DNA of 64,000 nucleotides, taken from assembly GCF_001270495.1 (NCBI RefSeq), contig NZ_LGUR01000173.1, positions 123,429 to 187,428 of the forward strand, read 5' to 3'. Under the pieces are notes generated by a model that was not told the DNA's origin, made no database searches, and saw nothing but the letters and a program-made list of their open reading frames with translations. Shown here one piece after another: positions 1 through 9,422 of this stretch (the stretch's first letter is position 1; each line of letters starts with the position of its first letter). The position numbers and the translations under genes are program-made. This stretch comes from Streptomyces viridochromogenes (GTDB lineage Bacteria; Actinomycetota; Actinomycetes; Streptomycetales; Streptomycetaceae).

Positions 1-2
1 TC

Positions 3-506
3 CCGAACAAGGAAGCGATCGCGATCGAGCTGGGCGACCGGCTCATGCGCGAGATGCGCGAGACGTTCGGCGAGGCGCTCGCGCCGGTCGATCCCGCGAC
101 CCCGCTGGAGGAGGCCGTCGGCTCGGCCGTCGACCGGTTCATCGCCTTCAACTGCGACCACCCGGTGTTCTTCGCGCTGATGCACGGCCCAGACATCCCC
201 GGCCGCATGGCCGAGGAACACGACGCCCTGCACGCGACCCTGCTGTCCCGGATCGAGGGGCTGCTCTCCTCGTTCCTGCCCGACGCCGACCCGGGCGACC
301 TCACCCGGACCTCCCATATGTGCCTGGGCCTGTACAAGGCCGGCCTGGAGCTGGTCCTCGCCCACGAGGGCGCCGAACGCGACGCCTACATCCAGGAGCT
401 GAAGTACGCCCTGATCCGCTATCTCGATCCGCTGGTGGGTGACAGGCTCGGTCACCTCGACCCGCTTCCCGGCCACGCCGACCCTTCTTGGAGAAATACC
501 CCGTAG
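3..506 (+). CDS. TetR-family regulator, C-terminal part (5' end outside window)
   Basis: The reading frame is already open at the window edge. The first visible residues (PNKEAIAIELGDRL) look like the end of the TetR helix-turn-helix region, where a K-E aromatic/N-K-E stretch normally closes the DNA-binding domain. The remaining roughly 165 residues are an alpha-helical ligand-binding domain ending in a Pro-rich tail. The ligand and targets cannot be read from this fragment. It lies directly upstream of the copper operon, but copper control there is better explained by the CsoR-type operator. Its stop codon lies inside that operator, so the two units are packed very tightly. Confidence 0.7.
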   Translation, partial: PNKEAIAIELGDRLMREMRETFGEALAPVDPATPLEEAVGSAVDRFIAFNCDHPVFFALMHGPDIPGRMAEEHDALHATLLSRIEGLLSSFLPDADPGDLTRTSHMCLGLYKAGLELVLAHEGAERDAYIQELKYALIRYLDPLVGDRLGHLDPLPGHADPSWRNTP

Positions 507-512
507 GGGTAT
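496..512. promoter_or_regulatory. CsoR-type copper operator upstream of copZ-copA
   Basis: ATACCCC-GTA-GGGGTAT is a perfect 7+3+7 palindrome about 75 bp before copZ. GC-centred TACCCC/GGGGTA palindromes are the known operator type of actinobacterial CsoR, the Cu(I)-responsive repressor that controls copZ/copA operons. The site overlaps the stop codon of the preceding TetR gene. No csoR gene is in the window, so control would be in trans. The assignment is by motif and context only. Confidence 0.75.
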
Positions 513-585
513 ACCGTGGTAGAGGAGGGGCCCCGCGGGTCGCCGCGGGCCCCGTCAACCCCACATGCCCGACGAGGAGAACGAC

Positions 586-825
586 ATGACCGCGCAGACC
601 GACACCCCGGGTTCCGTCACCGCCATCTACAAGGTGAGCGGCATGAGCTGCGGACACTGCGAGGGAGCCGTCTCCGGTGAGCTCTCCGAACTCCCCGGTG
701 TCAGCTCGGTGAAGGCCGTCGCCTCGACCGGCGAGGTCACCGTCGTCTCCGCGGCCCCGCTGGACGAGGAGGCCGTGCGCGCGGCCGTCGACGAGGCGGG
801 CTTCGAGCTGGTCGCCAAGATCTGA
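586..825 (+). CDS. copZ: CopZ-like copper chaperone (single HMA domain)
   Basis: This is a 79-residue protein with one heavy-metal-associated domain. The Cu(I)-binding GMSCGHC loop sits near residue 20 and the protein ends with the usual FELVAKI strand. Proteins of this kind carry Cu(I) through the cytoplasm to CopA-type P1B ATPases and CsoR. I chose the ATG at 586 because GAGGAGA lies 5 nt upstream; the in-frame ATG at 565 has no such site. It is 7 bp from copA and shares the CsoR-type operator, so the two form a copper-inducible operon. Confidence 0.88.
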   Translation: MTAQTDTPGSVTAIYKVSGMSCGHCEGAVSGELSELPGVSSVKAVASTGEVTVVSAAPLDEEAVRAAVDEAGFELVAKI

Positions 826-832
826 GCCTGAG

Positions 833-3139
<2,307 letters not shown>

Positions 3140-3253
3140 ATTCGTAGTAAGAACCCCGCTGGGCCCCTCTGGAGTCCGACGCCCGGCTCACATAAGCTCT
3201 TCACAAGGCTCGCGCATCATCCTTACGCTTGGGTCCCGATCGGCATTTCGGGG

Positions 3254-3684
3254 CTCTTGCGCATCTAACGGACATATGCAAGAGACGCAGATCACAGTGA
3301 TGTGAAGGTAACCATCGAAGGGGTTCGAAGGTCTAAGTTGACGATGTCAGGCAGCGTCTTGGGGGGCGCTAACTGGCATCTGAGGATGTCTTGGGGGACT
3401 TCCTCAGAGTTGCGTTGCCGGGGCACGCACTTCGGGAAGCTTTGAGCGGCCCTCCCGAGCGTGCGCTGTCCCGGCAGACCGCACACCACAACCCCATACA
3501 TGAGTACGACGAGTTTTGCTCGTTCTGCTCAAACGGCAACACCGAAAGACGAAAGACAGCGAATTCAGGCGCTGCTCTCTCAGACGCCCGGCCGGATCCC
3601 GTGGGGGGAATCCGCACCGGGACATGGGAAGGCGCCCTGGACGTCGGCCCGTGGGGGGACCGCCGCCAGGGCGCCTTCTTTATT
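3254..3684 (+). ncRNA. Candidate structured RNA in the copA-citA gap
   Basis: This 770-bp gap holds no convincing gene but is rich in inverted repeats in one orientation. They are CTCTTGC/GCAAGAG (3254-3260 with 3278-3284), CTGAGGA/TCCTCAG (3380-3386 with 3401-3407), and a long compound stem of three 6-bp helices at 3417-3475 (GCCGGG, GCACGC, TCGGGA with their complements). The series ends in a strong terminator at 3629-3684. A small AT-richer frame starts at 3500 (MSTTSFARSAQ...) but runs straight through the terminator. The unit could be a regulatory RNA, a long leader of a lost gene or a small-peptide transcript. I do not recognise an RNA family. Confidence 0.35.
3629..3684 (+). terminator. 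Strong factor-independent terminator
   Basis: AAGGCGCCCTGG (3629-3640) pairs perfectly with CCAGGGCGCCTT (3666-3677), followed by CTTTATT. A 12-bp GC-rich stem with a U-rich tail is unusual in Streptomyces and marks the end of a plus-strand transcript that starts upstream in a gene-poor region. Confidence 0.8.
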
Positions 3685-3749
3685 CCGCGCGTCTGTGCCA
3701 CCCGCACATCTCCGCCACCCGCGCGGGCGCGCGAGCCCTCGAACGCACA

Positions 3750-3787
3750 AGAGCCCCGCACCCGACCGAAGCCGGGCACGAGGCTCT
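3750..3787. terminator. Hairpin, possible terminator
   Basis: AGAGCC and GGCTCT arms enclose a second small CCCG/CGGG pair. It lies just outside the duplicated scrap of the citA 3' end and may be the terminator that once followed that copy on the minus strand. Confidence 0.45.
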
Positions 3788-3798
3788 GAGAACCGGGC

Positions 3799-3836
3799 TC
3801 AGCGCTGCTCGACGGGACCGAAGCCGCGCTCGACCA
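3799..3836 (-). repeat. Duplicated 3' tail of citA
   Basis: These 38 bp match the last 38 bp of citA (3910-3947) at 36 of 38 positions, in the same orientation and 111 bp further on. Only the final dozen codons, including the stop, are present. It is a short tandem duplication relic, with a hairpin beyond each copy. Confidence 0.75.
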
Positions 3837-3871
3837 AGGCGCCCGAAGCCCAGGGACCGCAGCGCCGTAAC

Positions 3872-3898
3872 GGGGGCACCGGCGAACCCGGCGCCCCC
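3872..3898 (-). terminator. citA terminator hairpin
   Basis: GGGGGC-a-CCGG and CCGG-c-GCCCCC arms around a 5-nt loop lie 11 bp past the citA stop. There is no U-tract, as is common for Streptomyces terminators. Confidence 0.65.
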
Positions 3899-3909
3899 AC
3901 CGGCAGGTG

Positions 3910-5199
3910 TCAGCGCTGCTCGACGGGAACGAAGTCGCGCTCGACCACGCCCGTGTAGATCTGGCGCGGGCGGCCGATGCGGGAGCCCGGCTCCTTGATC
4001 ATTTCGTGCCACTGGGCGATCCAGCCCGGGAGGCGGCCGAGGGCGAACAGGACCGTGAACATCTCGGTCGGGAAGCCCATGGCCCGGTAGATCAGGCCGG
4101 TGTAGAAGTCGACGTTCGGGTAGAGGTTGCGCGAGACGAAGTACTCGTCGGAGAGCGCGTGCTCCTCCAGCTTCAGGGCGATGTCCAGCAGCTCGTCGGA
4201 CTTGCCGAGGGCCGACAGGACGTCGTGCGCCGCGGCCTTGATGATCTTCGCACGCGGGTCGAAGGACTTGTACACCCGGTGGCCGAAGCCCATCAGGCGG
4301 ACGCCGTCCTCCTTGTTCTTCACCTTGCGGATGAAGGAGTCGACATCGCCGCCGTTGGCCTGGATGCCCTCCAGCATCTCCAGGACGGACTGGTTGGCGC
4401 CGCCGTGCAGCGGGCCCCAGAGGGCGGAGATGCCGGCGGAGATCGACGCGAACATGTTCGCCTGCGACGAGCCCACCAGACGGACCGTCGACGTCGAACA
4501 GTTCTGCTCGTGGTCCGCGTGCAGGATCAGCAGCTTGTCGAGCGCGGCGACGACGACCGGGTCGAGCTCGAACTCCTGCGCCGGCACCGAGAACGTCATC
4601 CGCAGGAAGTTCTCGACGTAACCGAGGTCGTTGCGCGGGTAGACGAACGGGTGGCCGATCGACTTCTTGTACGCGTACGCCGCGATCGTCGGAAGCTTGG
4701 CGAGCAGACGGATCGTCGAGAGGTTGCGCTGCGTCTCGTCGAACGGGTTGTGGCTGTCCTGGTAGAAGGTGGACAGCGCGGAGACGACCGACGACAGCAT
4801 GGCCATCGGGTGGGCGTCGCGCGGGAAGCCCTTGTAGAAGTTCTTGACGTCCTCGTGCAGCAGGGTGTGCTGCGTGATGTCGTTCTTGAAGTTCGAGAGC
4901 TCGTCGACGGTCGGCAGCTCACCGTTGATCAGCAGGTAGGCCACCTCCAGGAAGGTGGAGCGCTCGGCCAGCTGCTCGATCGGGTAGCCGCGGTAGCGGA
5001 GGATGCCCGCCTCGCCGTCGAGGTAGGTGACGGCGGATTTATAGGCGGCGGTGTTGCCGTAGCCGCTGTCCAGCGTCACCAGACCGGTCTGGGCACGCAG
5101 CTTGCCGATGTCGAAGCCCTTGTCGCCGACGGTGCTGTCAATCACCGGGTAGGTGTACTCGCCGTCGCCGTACCGCAGTACTACAGAGTTGTCGCTCAC
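3910..5199 (-). CDS. citA: Citrate synthase
   Basis: This 429-residue type-II citrate synthase condenses oxaloacetate with acetyl-CoA at the TCA-cycle entry point. Visible signatures are HADHEQNCSTS, the catalytic His in GFGHRVYKSFDPRA (near residue 306) and the catalytic Asp in NVDFYTG (near 362). I start at the GTG giving MSDNSVVLRYGDG, because GAGGGA lies 6 nt upstream; an earlier in-frame GTG 12 bp upstream has no ribosome site and would use that same sequence as codons. It is transcribed alone, with a hairpin terminator downstream and conspicuous palindromes in its promoter region. Confidence 0.96.
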   Translation of the reverse strand: MSDNSVVLRYGDGEYTYPVIDSTVGDKGFDIGKLRAQTGLVTLDSGYGNTAAYKSAVTYLDGEAGILRYRGYPIEQLAERSTFLEVAYLLINGELPTVDELSNFKNDITQHTLLHEDVKNFYKGFPRDAHPMAMLSSVVSALSTFYQDSHNPFDETQRNLSTIRLLAKLPTIAAYAYKKSIGHPFVYPRNDLGYVENFLRMTFSVPAQEFELDPVVVAALDKLLILHADHEQNCSTSTVRLVGSSQANMFASISAGISALWGPLHGGANQSVLEMLEGIQANGGDVDSFIRKVKNKEDGVRLMGFGHRVYKSFDPRAKIIKAAAHDVLSALGKSDELLDIALKLEEHALSDEYFVSRNLYPNVDFYTGLIYRAMGFPTEMFTVLFALGRLPGWIAQWHEMIKEPGSRIGRPRQIYTGVVERDFVPVEQR

Positions 5200-5275
5200 G
5201 TCTTCCCTCACCGACGTTGTGCCTCATCTTCGAGGTTGCCCTGACTGTCTCTACCCTCCCCCATTCGGCTCAGGA

Positions 5276-5328
5276 GAGTGCACTCGGGGTCGACCATTGG
5301 GCCTATTGGCGGCACTGAGTGCCGCCAA
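5276..5328. promoter_or_regulatory. Two palindromes in the citA promoter region
   Basis: TTGGCGGCACT-g-AGTGCCGCCAA (5306-5328) is a perfect 11+1+11 palindrome, and GAGTGCACTC (5276-5285) is a perfect 10-bp palindrome 20 bp closer to citA. Both centre on a GCACT/AGTGC-type half-site, so one dimeric repressor or activator could bind both. The arrangement does not fit the HrcA CIRCE element, which needs a 9-bp spacer. I do not know the regulator. Confidence 0.5.
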
Positions 5329-5463
5329 CTTGTCATCCTGCCCCCTGTTTTCCCCATCCGGAAGTGCTCTGTGACCTTCACGACTCGTTTGATCGATCAT
5401 TTTTTTCGATGCCTCACGAATAGCCAGGTCAGGAGGGTGACCTCCGGCAGCCCCGGAGCAAGA

Positions 5464-7719
5464 TCAGGAACCGGCGAGCCGGTAGTCGAGCGCCGTGCAG
5501 CGCCGCCCCGCCGACACCGTGCGCACCGCCTGGCCGATCGCCTTGCGTGAACCCACGAGGACGACCAGCCGTTTGGCGCGGGTCACGGCGGTGTACAGCA
5601 GGTTTCGCTGAAGCATCATCCATGCTCCGGTCGTGACGGGGATCACCACCGCGGGATATTCACTTCCCTGTGAACGGTGGATCGTCACCGCGTACGCGTG
5701 TGCCAGTTCGTCCAGTTCGTCGAACTCGTACGGAACCTCCTCGTCCTCGTCCGTCAGCACCGTGAGGCGCTGGTCGACCGGGTCGAGCGAGGTGACCACG
5801 CCCACGGTGCCGTTGAAGACGCCGTTCTTCCCCTTCTCGTAGTTGTTGCGGATCTGGGTGACCTTGTCGCCGACACGGAACACCCGGCCGCCGAACCGCT
5901 TCTCCGCCAGATCGGGGCGCCCCGGGGTGACGGCCTGTTGAAGCAGTCCGTTCAGCGTGCCCGCGCCGGCCGGTCCGCGGTGCATGGGAGCGAGAACCTG
6001 GACGTCCCGGCGCGGGTCGAGGCCGAACTTGGCCGGAATGCGGCGGGCCGCGACGTCCACCGTGAGCCGCCCGGCCGCCTCCGTGTCGTCCTCGACGAAG
6101 AGGAAGAAGTCCTTCATGCCGTCGGTGACGGGGTGCTGCCCGGCGTTGATCCGGTGCGCGTTGGTCACCACGCCGGACTGCTGGGCCTGGCGGAACACAC
6201 GGGTGAGGCGCACGGCGGGGATGGGGCTGCCCTCGGCCAGCAGGTCCCTGAGGACCTCTCCGGCGCCGACGCTGGGCAGTTGGTCCACGTCGCCCACGAA
6301 GAGCAGATGGGCGCCCGGCGGTACGGCCTTGACCAGCTTGTTGGCGAGCAGTAGGTCCAGCATGGACGCCTCGTCGACCACCACCAGGTCGGCCTGGAGC
6401 GGGCGTTCCCTGTCGTATGCCGCGTCACCGCCGGGCTTGAGCTCCAGGAGGCGGTGGACGGTGGACGCCTCGGCTCCGGTCAGCTCGGCGAGGCGCTTGG
6501 CGGCGCGGCCGGTGGGGGCGGCCAGCACGACCCTGGCCTTCTTCGCGCGGGCCAGCTCCACGATCGAGCGGACCGTGAAGGACTTGCCGCAGCCGGGGCC
6601 GCCGGTGAGAACGGCGACCTTCCGCGTCAGCGCCAGCTTGACGGCGGCCTCCTGCTCCGGGGCGAGGTCCGTGCCCGTACGGCCCCTGAGCCAGCCCAGG
6701 GCCTTGTCCCAGGCCACGTCATGGAAGCCCGGCATCCGGTCCTCGTCGGTGCGCAGGAGGCGCAACAGCTGGGCGGAGAGGGAGAGTTCGGCCCGGTGGA
6801 AGGGGACGAGATAGACGGCGGTCACGGGCTCCGAGCCGCCGTCGGGACCGGGGACCTTCTCCCGTACTACACCGGGGTCGCCGCCGTCCTCGGGGACCTG
6901 GGCCAGCTCCGCGAGGCATTCGATGACGAGTCCCGTGTCGACCTGGAGGAGCTTCACCGCGTCCGCGATCAGCTGCTCCTCGGGGAGATAGCAGTTGCCC
7001 TGGTCGGTGGCCTGCGACAGCGCGTACTGCAGGCCCGCCTTCACCCGCTCGGGACTGTCGTGCGGGATGCCCACGCTCTGGGCGATCTTGTCGGCGGTGA
7101 GGAAGCCGATGCCCCAGACGTCGGCCGCCAGCCGGTACGGCTGGTTCTTCACGACGGAGATCGAGGCGTCGCCGTACTTCTTGTAGATCCGCACCGCGAT
7201 GGAGGTGGACACCTCGACGGTCTGGAGGAAGAGCATGACCTCCTTGATCGCCTTCTGCTCCTCCCAGGCGTCGGCGATCTTCTTGGTCCGCTTGGGGCCG
7301 AGGCCCGGGACCTCGATGAGCCGCTTGGGCTCCTCCTCGATGATCGTCAGGGTGTCCAGTCCGAAGTGCTGGGTGATGCGGTCGGCGAAGACCGGGCCGA
7401 TGCCCTTGACGAGCCCCGAGCCGAGGTAGCGGCGGATGCCCTGGACCGTGGCGGGGAGGACGGTGGTGTAGTTCTCCACCGTGAACTGCTTGCCGTACTG
7501 CGGGTGGGAGCCCCAACGGCCCTCCAGCCGCAGGGACTCGCCGACCTGGGCGCCGAGCAGCGCACCGACGACGGTGAGCAGGTCACCGCCGCCCCGGCCG
7601 GTGTCGACGCGGGCGACCGTGTAGCCGTTCTCCTCGTTGGCGTACGTGATCCGCTCCAGGACGCCTTCGAGGACGGCCAGTCGTCGCTCGCCCGTGGAAC
7701 TCCCCGCCTGATTGGACAT
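5464..7719 (-). CDS. recD2: RecD2-type DNA helicase
   Basis: This 751-residue SF1 5'-3' helicase is of the RecD2 kind found in organisms without a RecBC partner for it. The N-terminal third carries an OB-like start and tandem helix-hairpin-helix motifs (VPGLGPKRTKKIADAW). The motor has Walker A GGPGCGKS (near residue 370), motif II VVDEASMLD, a GDVDQLPSVGAGEVL motif III and the C-terminal VTIHRSQGSEYP and YTAVTRAK motifs. Family members act in DNA repair and replication-fork processing. It lies upstream of citA in the same orientation with a 264-bp gap, so the two are probably separate units. Confidence 0.93.
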   Translation of the reverse strand: MSNQAGSSTGERRLAVLEGVLERITYANEENGYTVARVDTGRGGGDLLTVVGALLGAQVGESLRLEGRWGSHPQYGKQFTVENYTTVLPATVQGIRRYLGSGLVKGIGPVFADRITQHFGLDTLTIIEEEPKRLIEVPGLGPKRTKKIADAWEEQKAIKEVMLFLQTVEVSTSIAVRIYKKYGDASISVVKNQPYRLAADVWGIGFLTADKIAQSVGIPHDSPERVKAGLQYALSQATDQGNCYLPEEQLIADAVKLLQVDTGLVIECLAELAQVPEDGGDPGVVREKVPGPDGGSEPVTAVYLVPFHRAELSLSAQLLRLLRTDEDRMPGFHDVAWDKALGWLRGRTGTDLAPEQEAAVKLALTRKVAVLTGGPGCGKSFTVRSIVELARAKKARVVLAAPTGRAAKRLAELTGAEASTVHRLLELKPGGDAAYDRERPLQADLVVVDEASMLDLLLANKLVKAVPPGAHLLFVGDVDQLPSVGAGEVLRDLLAEGSPIPAVRLTRVFRQAQQSGVVTNAHRINAGQHPVTDGMKDFFLFVEDDTEAAGRLTVDVAARRIPAKFGLDPRRDVQVLAPMHRGPAGAGTLNGLLQQAVTPGRPDLAEKRFGGRVFRVGDKVTQIRNNYEKGKNGVFNGTVGVVTSLDPVDQRLTVLTDEDEEVPYEFDELDELAHAYAVTIHRSQGSEYPAVVIPVTTGAWMMLQRNLLYTAVTRAKRLVVLVGSRKAIGQAVRTVSAGRRCTALDYRLAGS

Positions 7720-7784
7720 GATCCGACGCTACCGCCCGGGTCCGACAGTGCGCGCGGCCTGTGGACAAAGCGGCGTCCCGCCGG

Positions 7785-8150
7785 TCAACCCACCTGCGAC
7801 TTCACGTGGTCGATCACCCTCTGGAAGTCCTCGGTCGGCGAGAACTCCACGAACTCGCAGTCCTCCATGGCCACGGGGACATGGCCGGGCGCCCAGTAGT
7901 ACGCCTGTCCCGCCTCGTACTGCTCCTCGCCCTCGGCCGTCAGCATCCGCAGCCGGCCCTTGAGCAGGTAGCCCCAGTGCGGGCACTGGCAGGCGTCACC
8001 GTCGAGGCCCTTGAGGGCGGGGCCCATGTCCGTGCCCTCCGGCAGGCTGATGTAGCCGACGGACATGCCGCCACCGATGGGCTGGGTACGCACCTCCACA
8101 CCGTCACCGGCGAGGGCGACGTCTACGTCGTCGCGTGTCGCTGCCGTCAT
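7785..8150 (-). CDS. Small cupin-domain protein
   Basis: This 121-residue protein has the double-stranded beta-helix pattern: CPHWGYLLKGRLRM is the first cupin motif and a PGHVP turn opens the second. A cysteine and a histidine (CQCPHWG) could bind metal, but the second motif is degenerate, so catalytic activity is uncertain. The start at 8150 is set by GGAGGAACC just before ATG. It diverges from the ribose-type lacI across a region with two LacI operators and may share their control. The substrate is unknown. Confidence 0.75.
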   Translation of the reverse strand: MTAATRDDVDVALAGDGVEVRTQPIGGGMSVGYISLPEGTDMGPALKGLDGDACQCPHWGYLLKGRLRMLTAEGEEQYEAGQAYYWAPGHVPVAMEDCEFVEFSPTEDFQRVIDHVKSQVG

Positions 8151-8268
8151 GGTTCCTCCGCTCCGGCCCACGAGGGCCTTGCCTTGAGGACGAACCCCCT
8201 GCTCTTCCAGCGTGGACCCACCCCCGCGAGCGCCGCGACATCACGATCCGGTCTCGGGATGTGGTTGA

Positions 8269-8333
8269 GGGGTTGATTAACCCCCGTGTAATCGATTCCA
8301 ATCCTCCGTGAAACGTCGATGTAATCGATTCCA
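8269..8333. promoter_or_regulatory. Twin LacI-type operators before the ribose operon
   Basis: TGTAATCGATTCCA occurs twice as a direct repeat (8287-8300 and 8320-8333), 33 bp apart, which is close to three helical turns. Each copy has the central AATCGATT palindrome typical of LacI/GalR operators. A third palindrome, GGGGTT-gatt-AACCCC, sits at 8269-8284. The placement just before the lacI gene suggests autoregulation and repression of the whole sugar operon; the cupin gene on the other side may share it. Confidence 0.75.
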
Positions 8334-8384
8334 CGAGGATCGGCCATCGACTCCCCGAACGATCCACGAGGAGGTGGAGCGGCG

Positions 8385-9422
8385 ATGGCGAGCATCAAGG
8401 ACGTCGCTGCCGAGGCGGGCGTTTCCGTCGCCACGGTCTCGCGCGTCCTGAACGACCATCCGTCGGTCAGCGCCGAGGCACGCGCACGCGTGCTGGCCGC
8501 CGTCGAGAGCCTGGGCTACCGCCCGAACGCCGTCGCCCGCTCCCTGCGCACCGACCAGACCCACACCCTCGGCCTGGTCATCAGCGACGTGATGAACCCC
8601 TACTTCACCGAACTGGCCCGCTCCGTCGAGGAGGAGGCCCGCGCGCTCGGCTACAGCGTCATCATCGGCAACGCCGACGAGCGGCCCGACCTCCAGGACC
8701 ATCACGTACGGAACCTGCTGGACCGCCGTATCGACGGCCTGCTGGTCTCCCCCACCGACGGCGGCTCGCCGCTGATGCTGGACGCCGCGCGCGCGGGCAC
8801 GCCGATGGTCTTCGTGGACCGGTGGATCCCGGGCGTGGACGTGCCGGTGGTGCGGGCGGACGGGCGGGGTGCCGTACGGGATCTCGTCGCGCATCTGCAC
8901 GGGCTCGGGCACCGCAGGCTCGCCATCATCGCGGGCCCCGCGGCGACCACCACCGGGCGGGAGCGGGTCGAGGCCTTCCGGGAAGCGCTCGGCGCGTACG
9001 GACTCGAACTGCCCGACGCCTACATAGGGCAGGGCGACTTCCAGGCCGACAGCGGGCGCCGGGTCACCGAGGGCTTCCTCGACCTGCCCGAGCCGCCCGA
9101 GGTCGTCTTCGCGGCCGACAACCTGATGGCGCTCGGCGCGCTGGACGCCGTACGCGCGCGCGGGCTGCGCGTACCGGACGACCTCGCGCTGGCCGCGTTC
9201 GACGACATCCGGTGGTTCGTGCACACCGATCCGCCGGTCACCGCGATCGCCCAGCCGACGGGCGAGCTGGGCCGGGCCGCCGTACGGGCCCTGGTCGACC
9301 GCATCGAGGGACGGCCCGGCGAGTCCGTCACCCTCCCCGCCCGTCTCGTCGTACGCCGCTCCTGCGGCGAACCACCGGCTCCCTCGGAGCCGTCCCCCGT
9401 AACGAACAGGAGCCAGTCGTGA
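8385..9422 (+). CDS. rbsR: LacI-family ribose-type regulator
   Basis: This is a 345-residue repressor. An N-terminal LacI helix-turn-helix (IKDVAAEAGVSVATVSRVLN) is followed by the hinge helix (YRPNAVARSLRT) and a periplasmic-binding-protein-like sensor domain ending in RSC. The following genes encode a ribose-type ABC importer, ribokinase and pyranase, so the likely inducer is ribose or a close pentose. A GGAGG site precedes the ATG. Its stop overlaps the GTG start of rbsA (GTGA), giving translational coupling. The twin operators upstream imply autoregulation. Confidence 0.88.
   Translation: MASIKDVAAEAGVSVATVSRVLNDHPSVSAEARARVLAAVESLGYRPNAVARSLRTDQTHTLGLVISDVMNPYFTELARSVEEEARALGYSVIIGNADERPDLQDHHVRNLLDRRIDGLLVSPTDGGSPLMLDAARAGTPMVFVDRWIPGVDVPVVRADGRGAVRDLVAHLHGLGHRRLAIIAGPAATTTGRERVEAFREALGAYGLELPDAYIGQGDFQADSGRRVTEGFLDLPEPPEVVFAADNLMALGALDAVRARGLRVPDDLALAAFDDIRWFVHTDPPVTAIAQPTGELGRAAVRALVDRIEGRPGESVTLPARLVVRRSCGEPPAPSEPSPVTNRSQS

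Noticed and set aside
3500..3958. Small frame MSTTSFARSAQ... as a protein gene
   Set aside because: It reads through a strong terminator into repeats and the citA tail; kept only as a possibility within the RNA candidate.
3907..5244. Long open frame opposite citA on the plus strand
   Set aside because: It is the antisense shadow of citrate synthase; its composition is all Val/Leu/Arg/Asp from GC-rich codons with no family motif.
5306..5328. Palindrome as an HrcA CIRCE element
   Set aside because: CIRCE has a 9-bp spacer between GCACTC and GAGTGC; here the spacer is 1 bp and the neighbour is not a chaperone gene.
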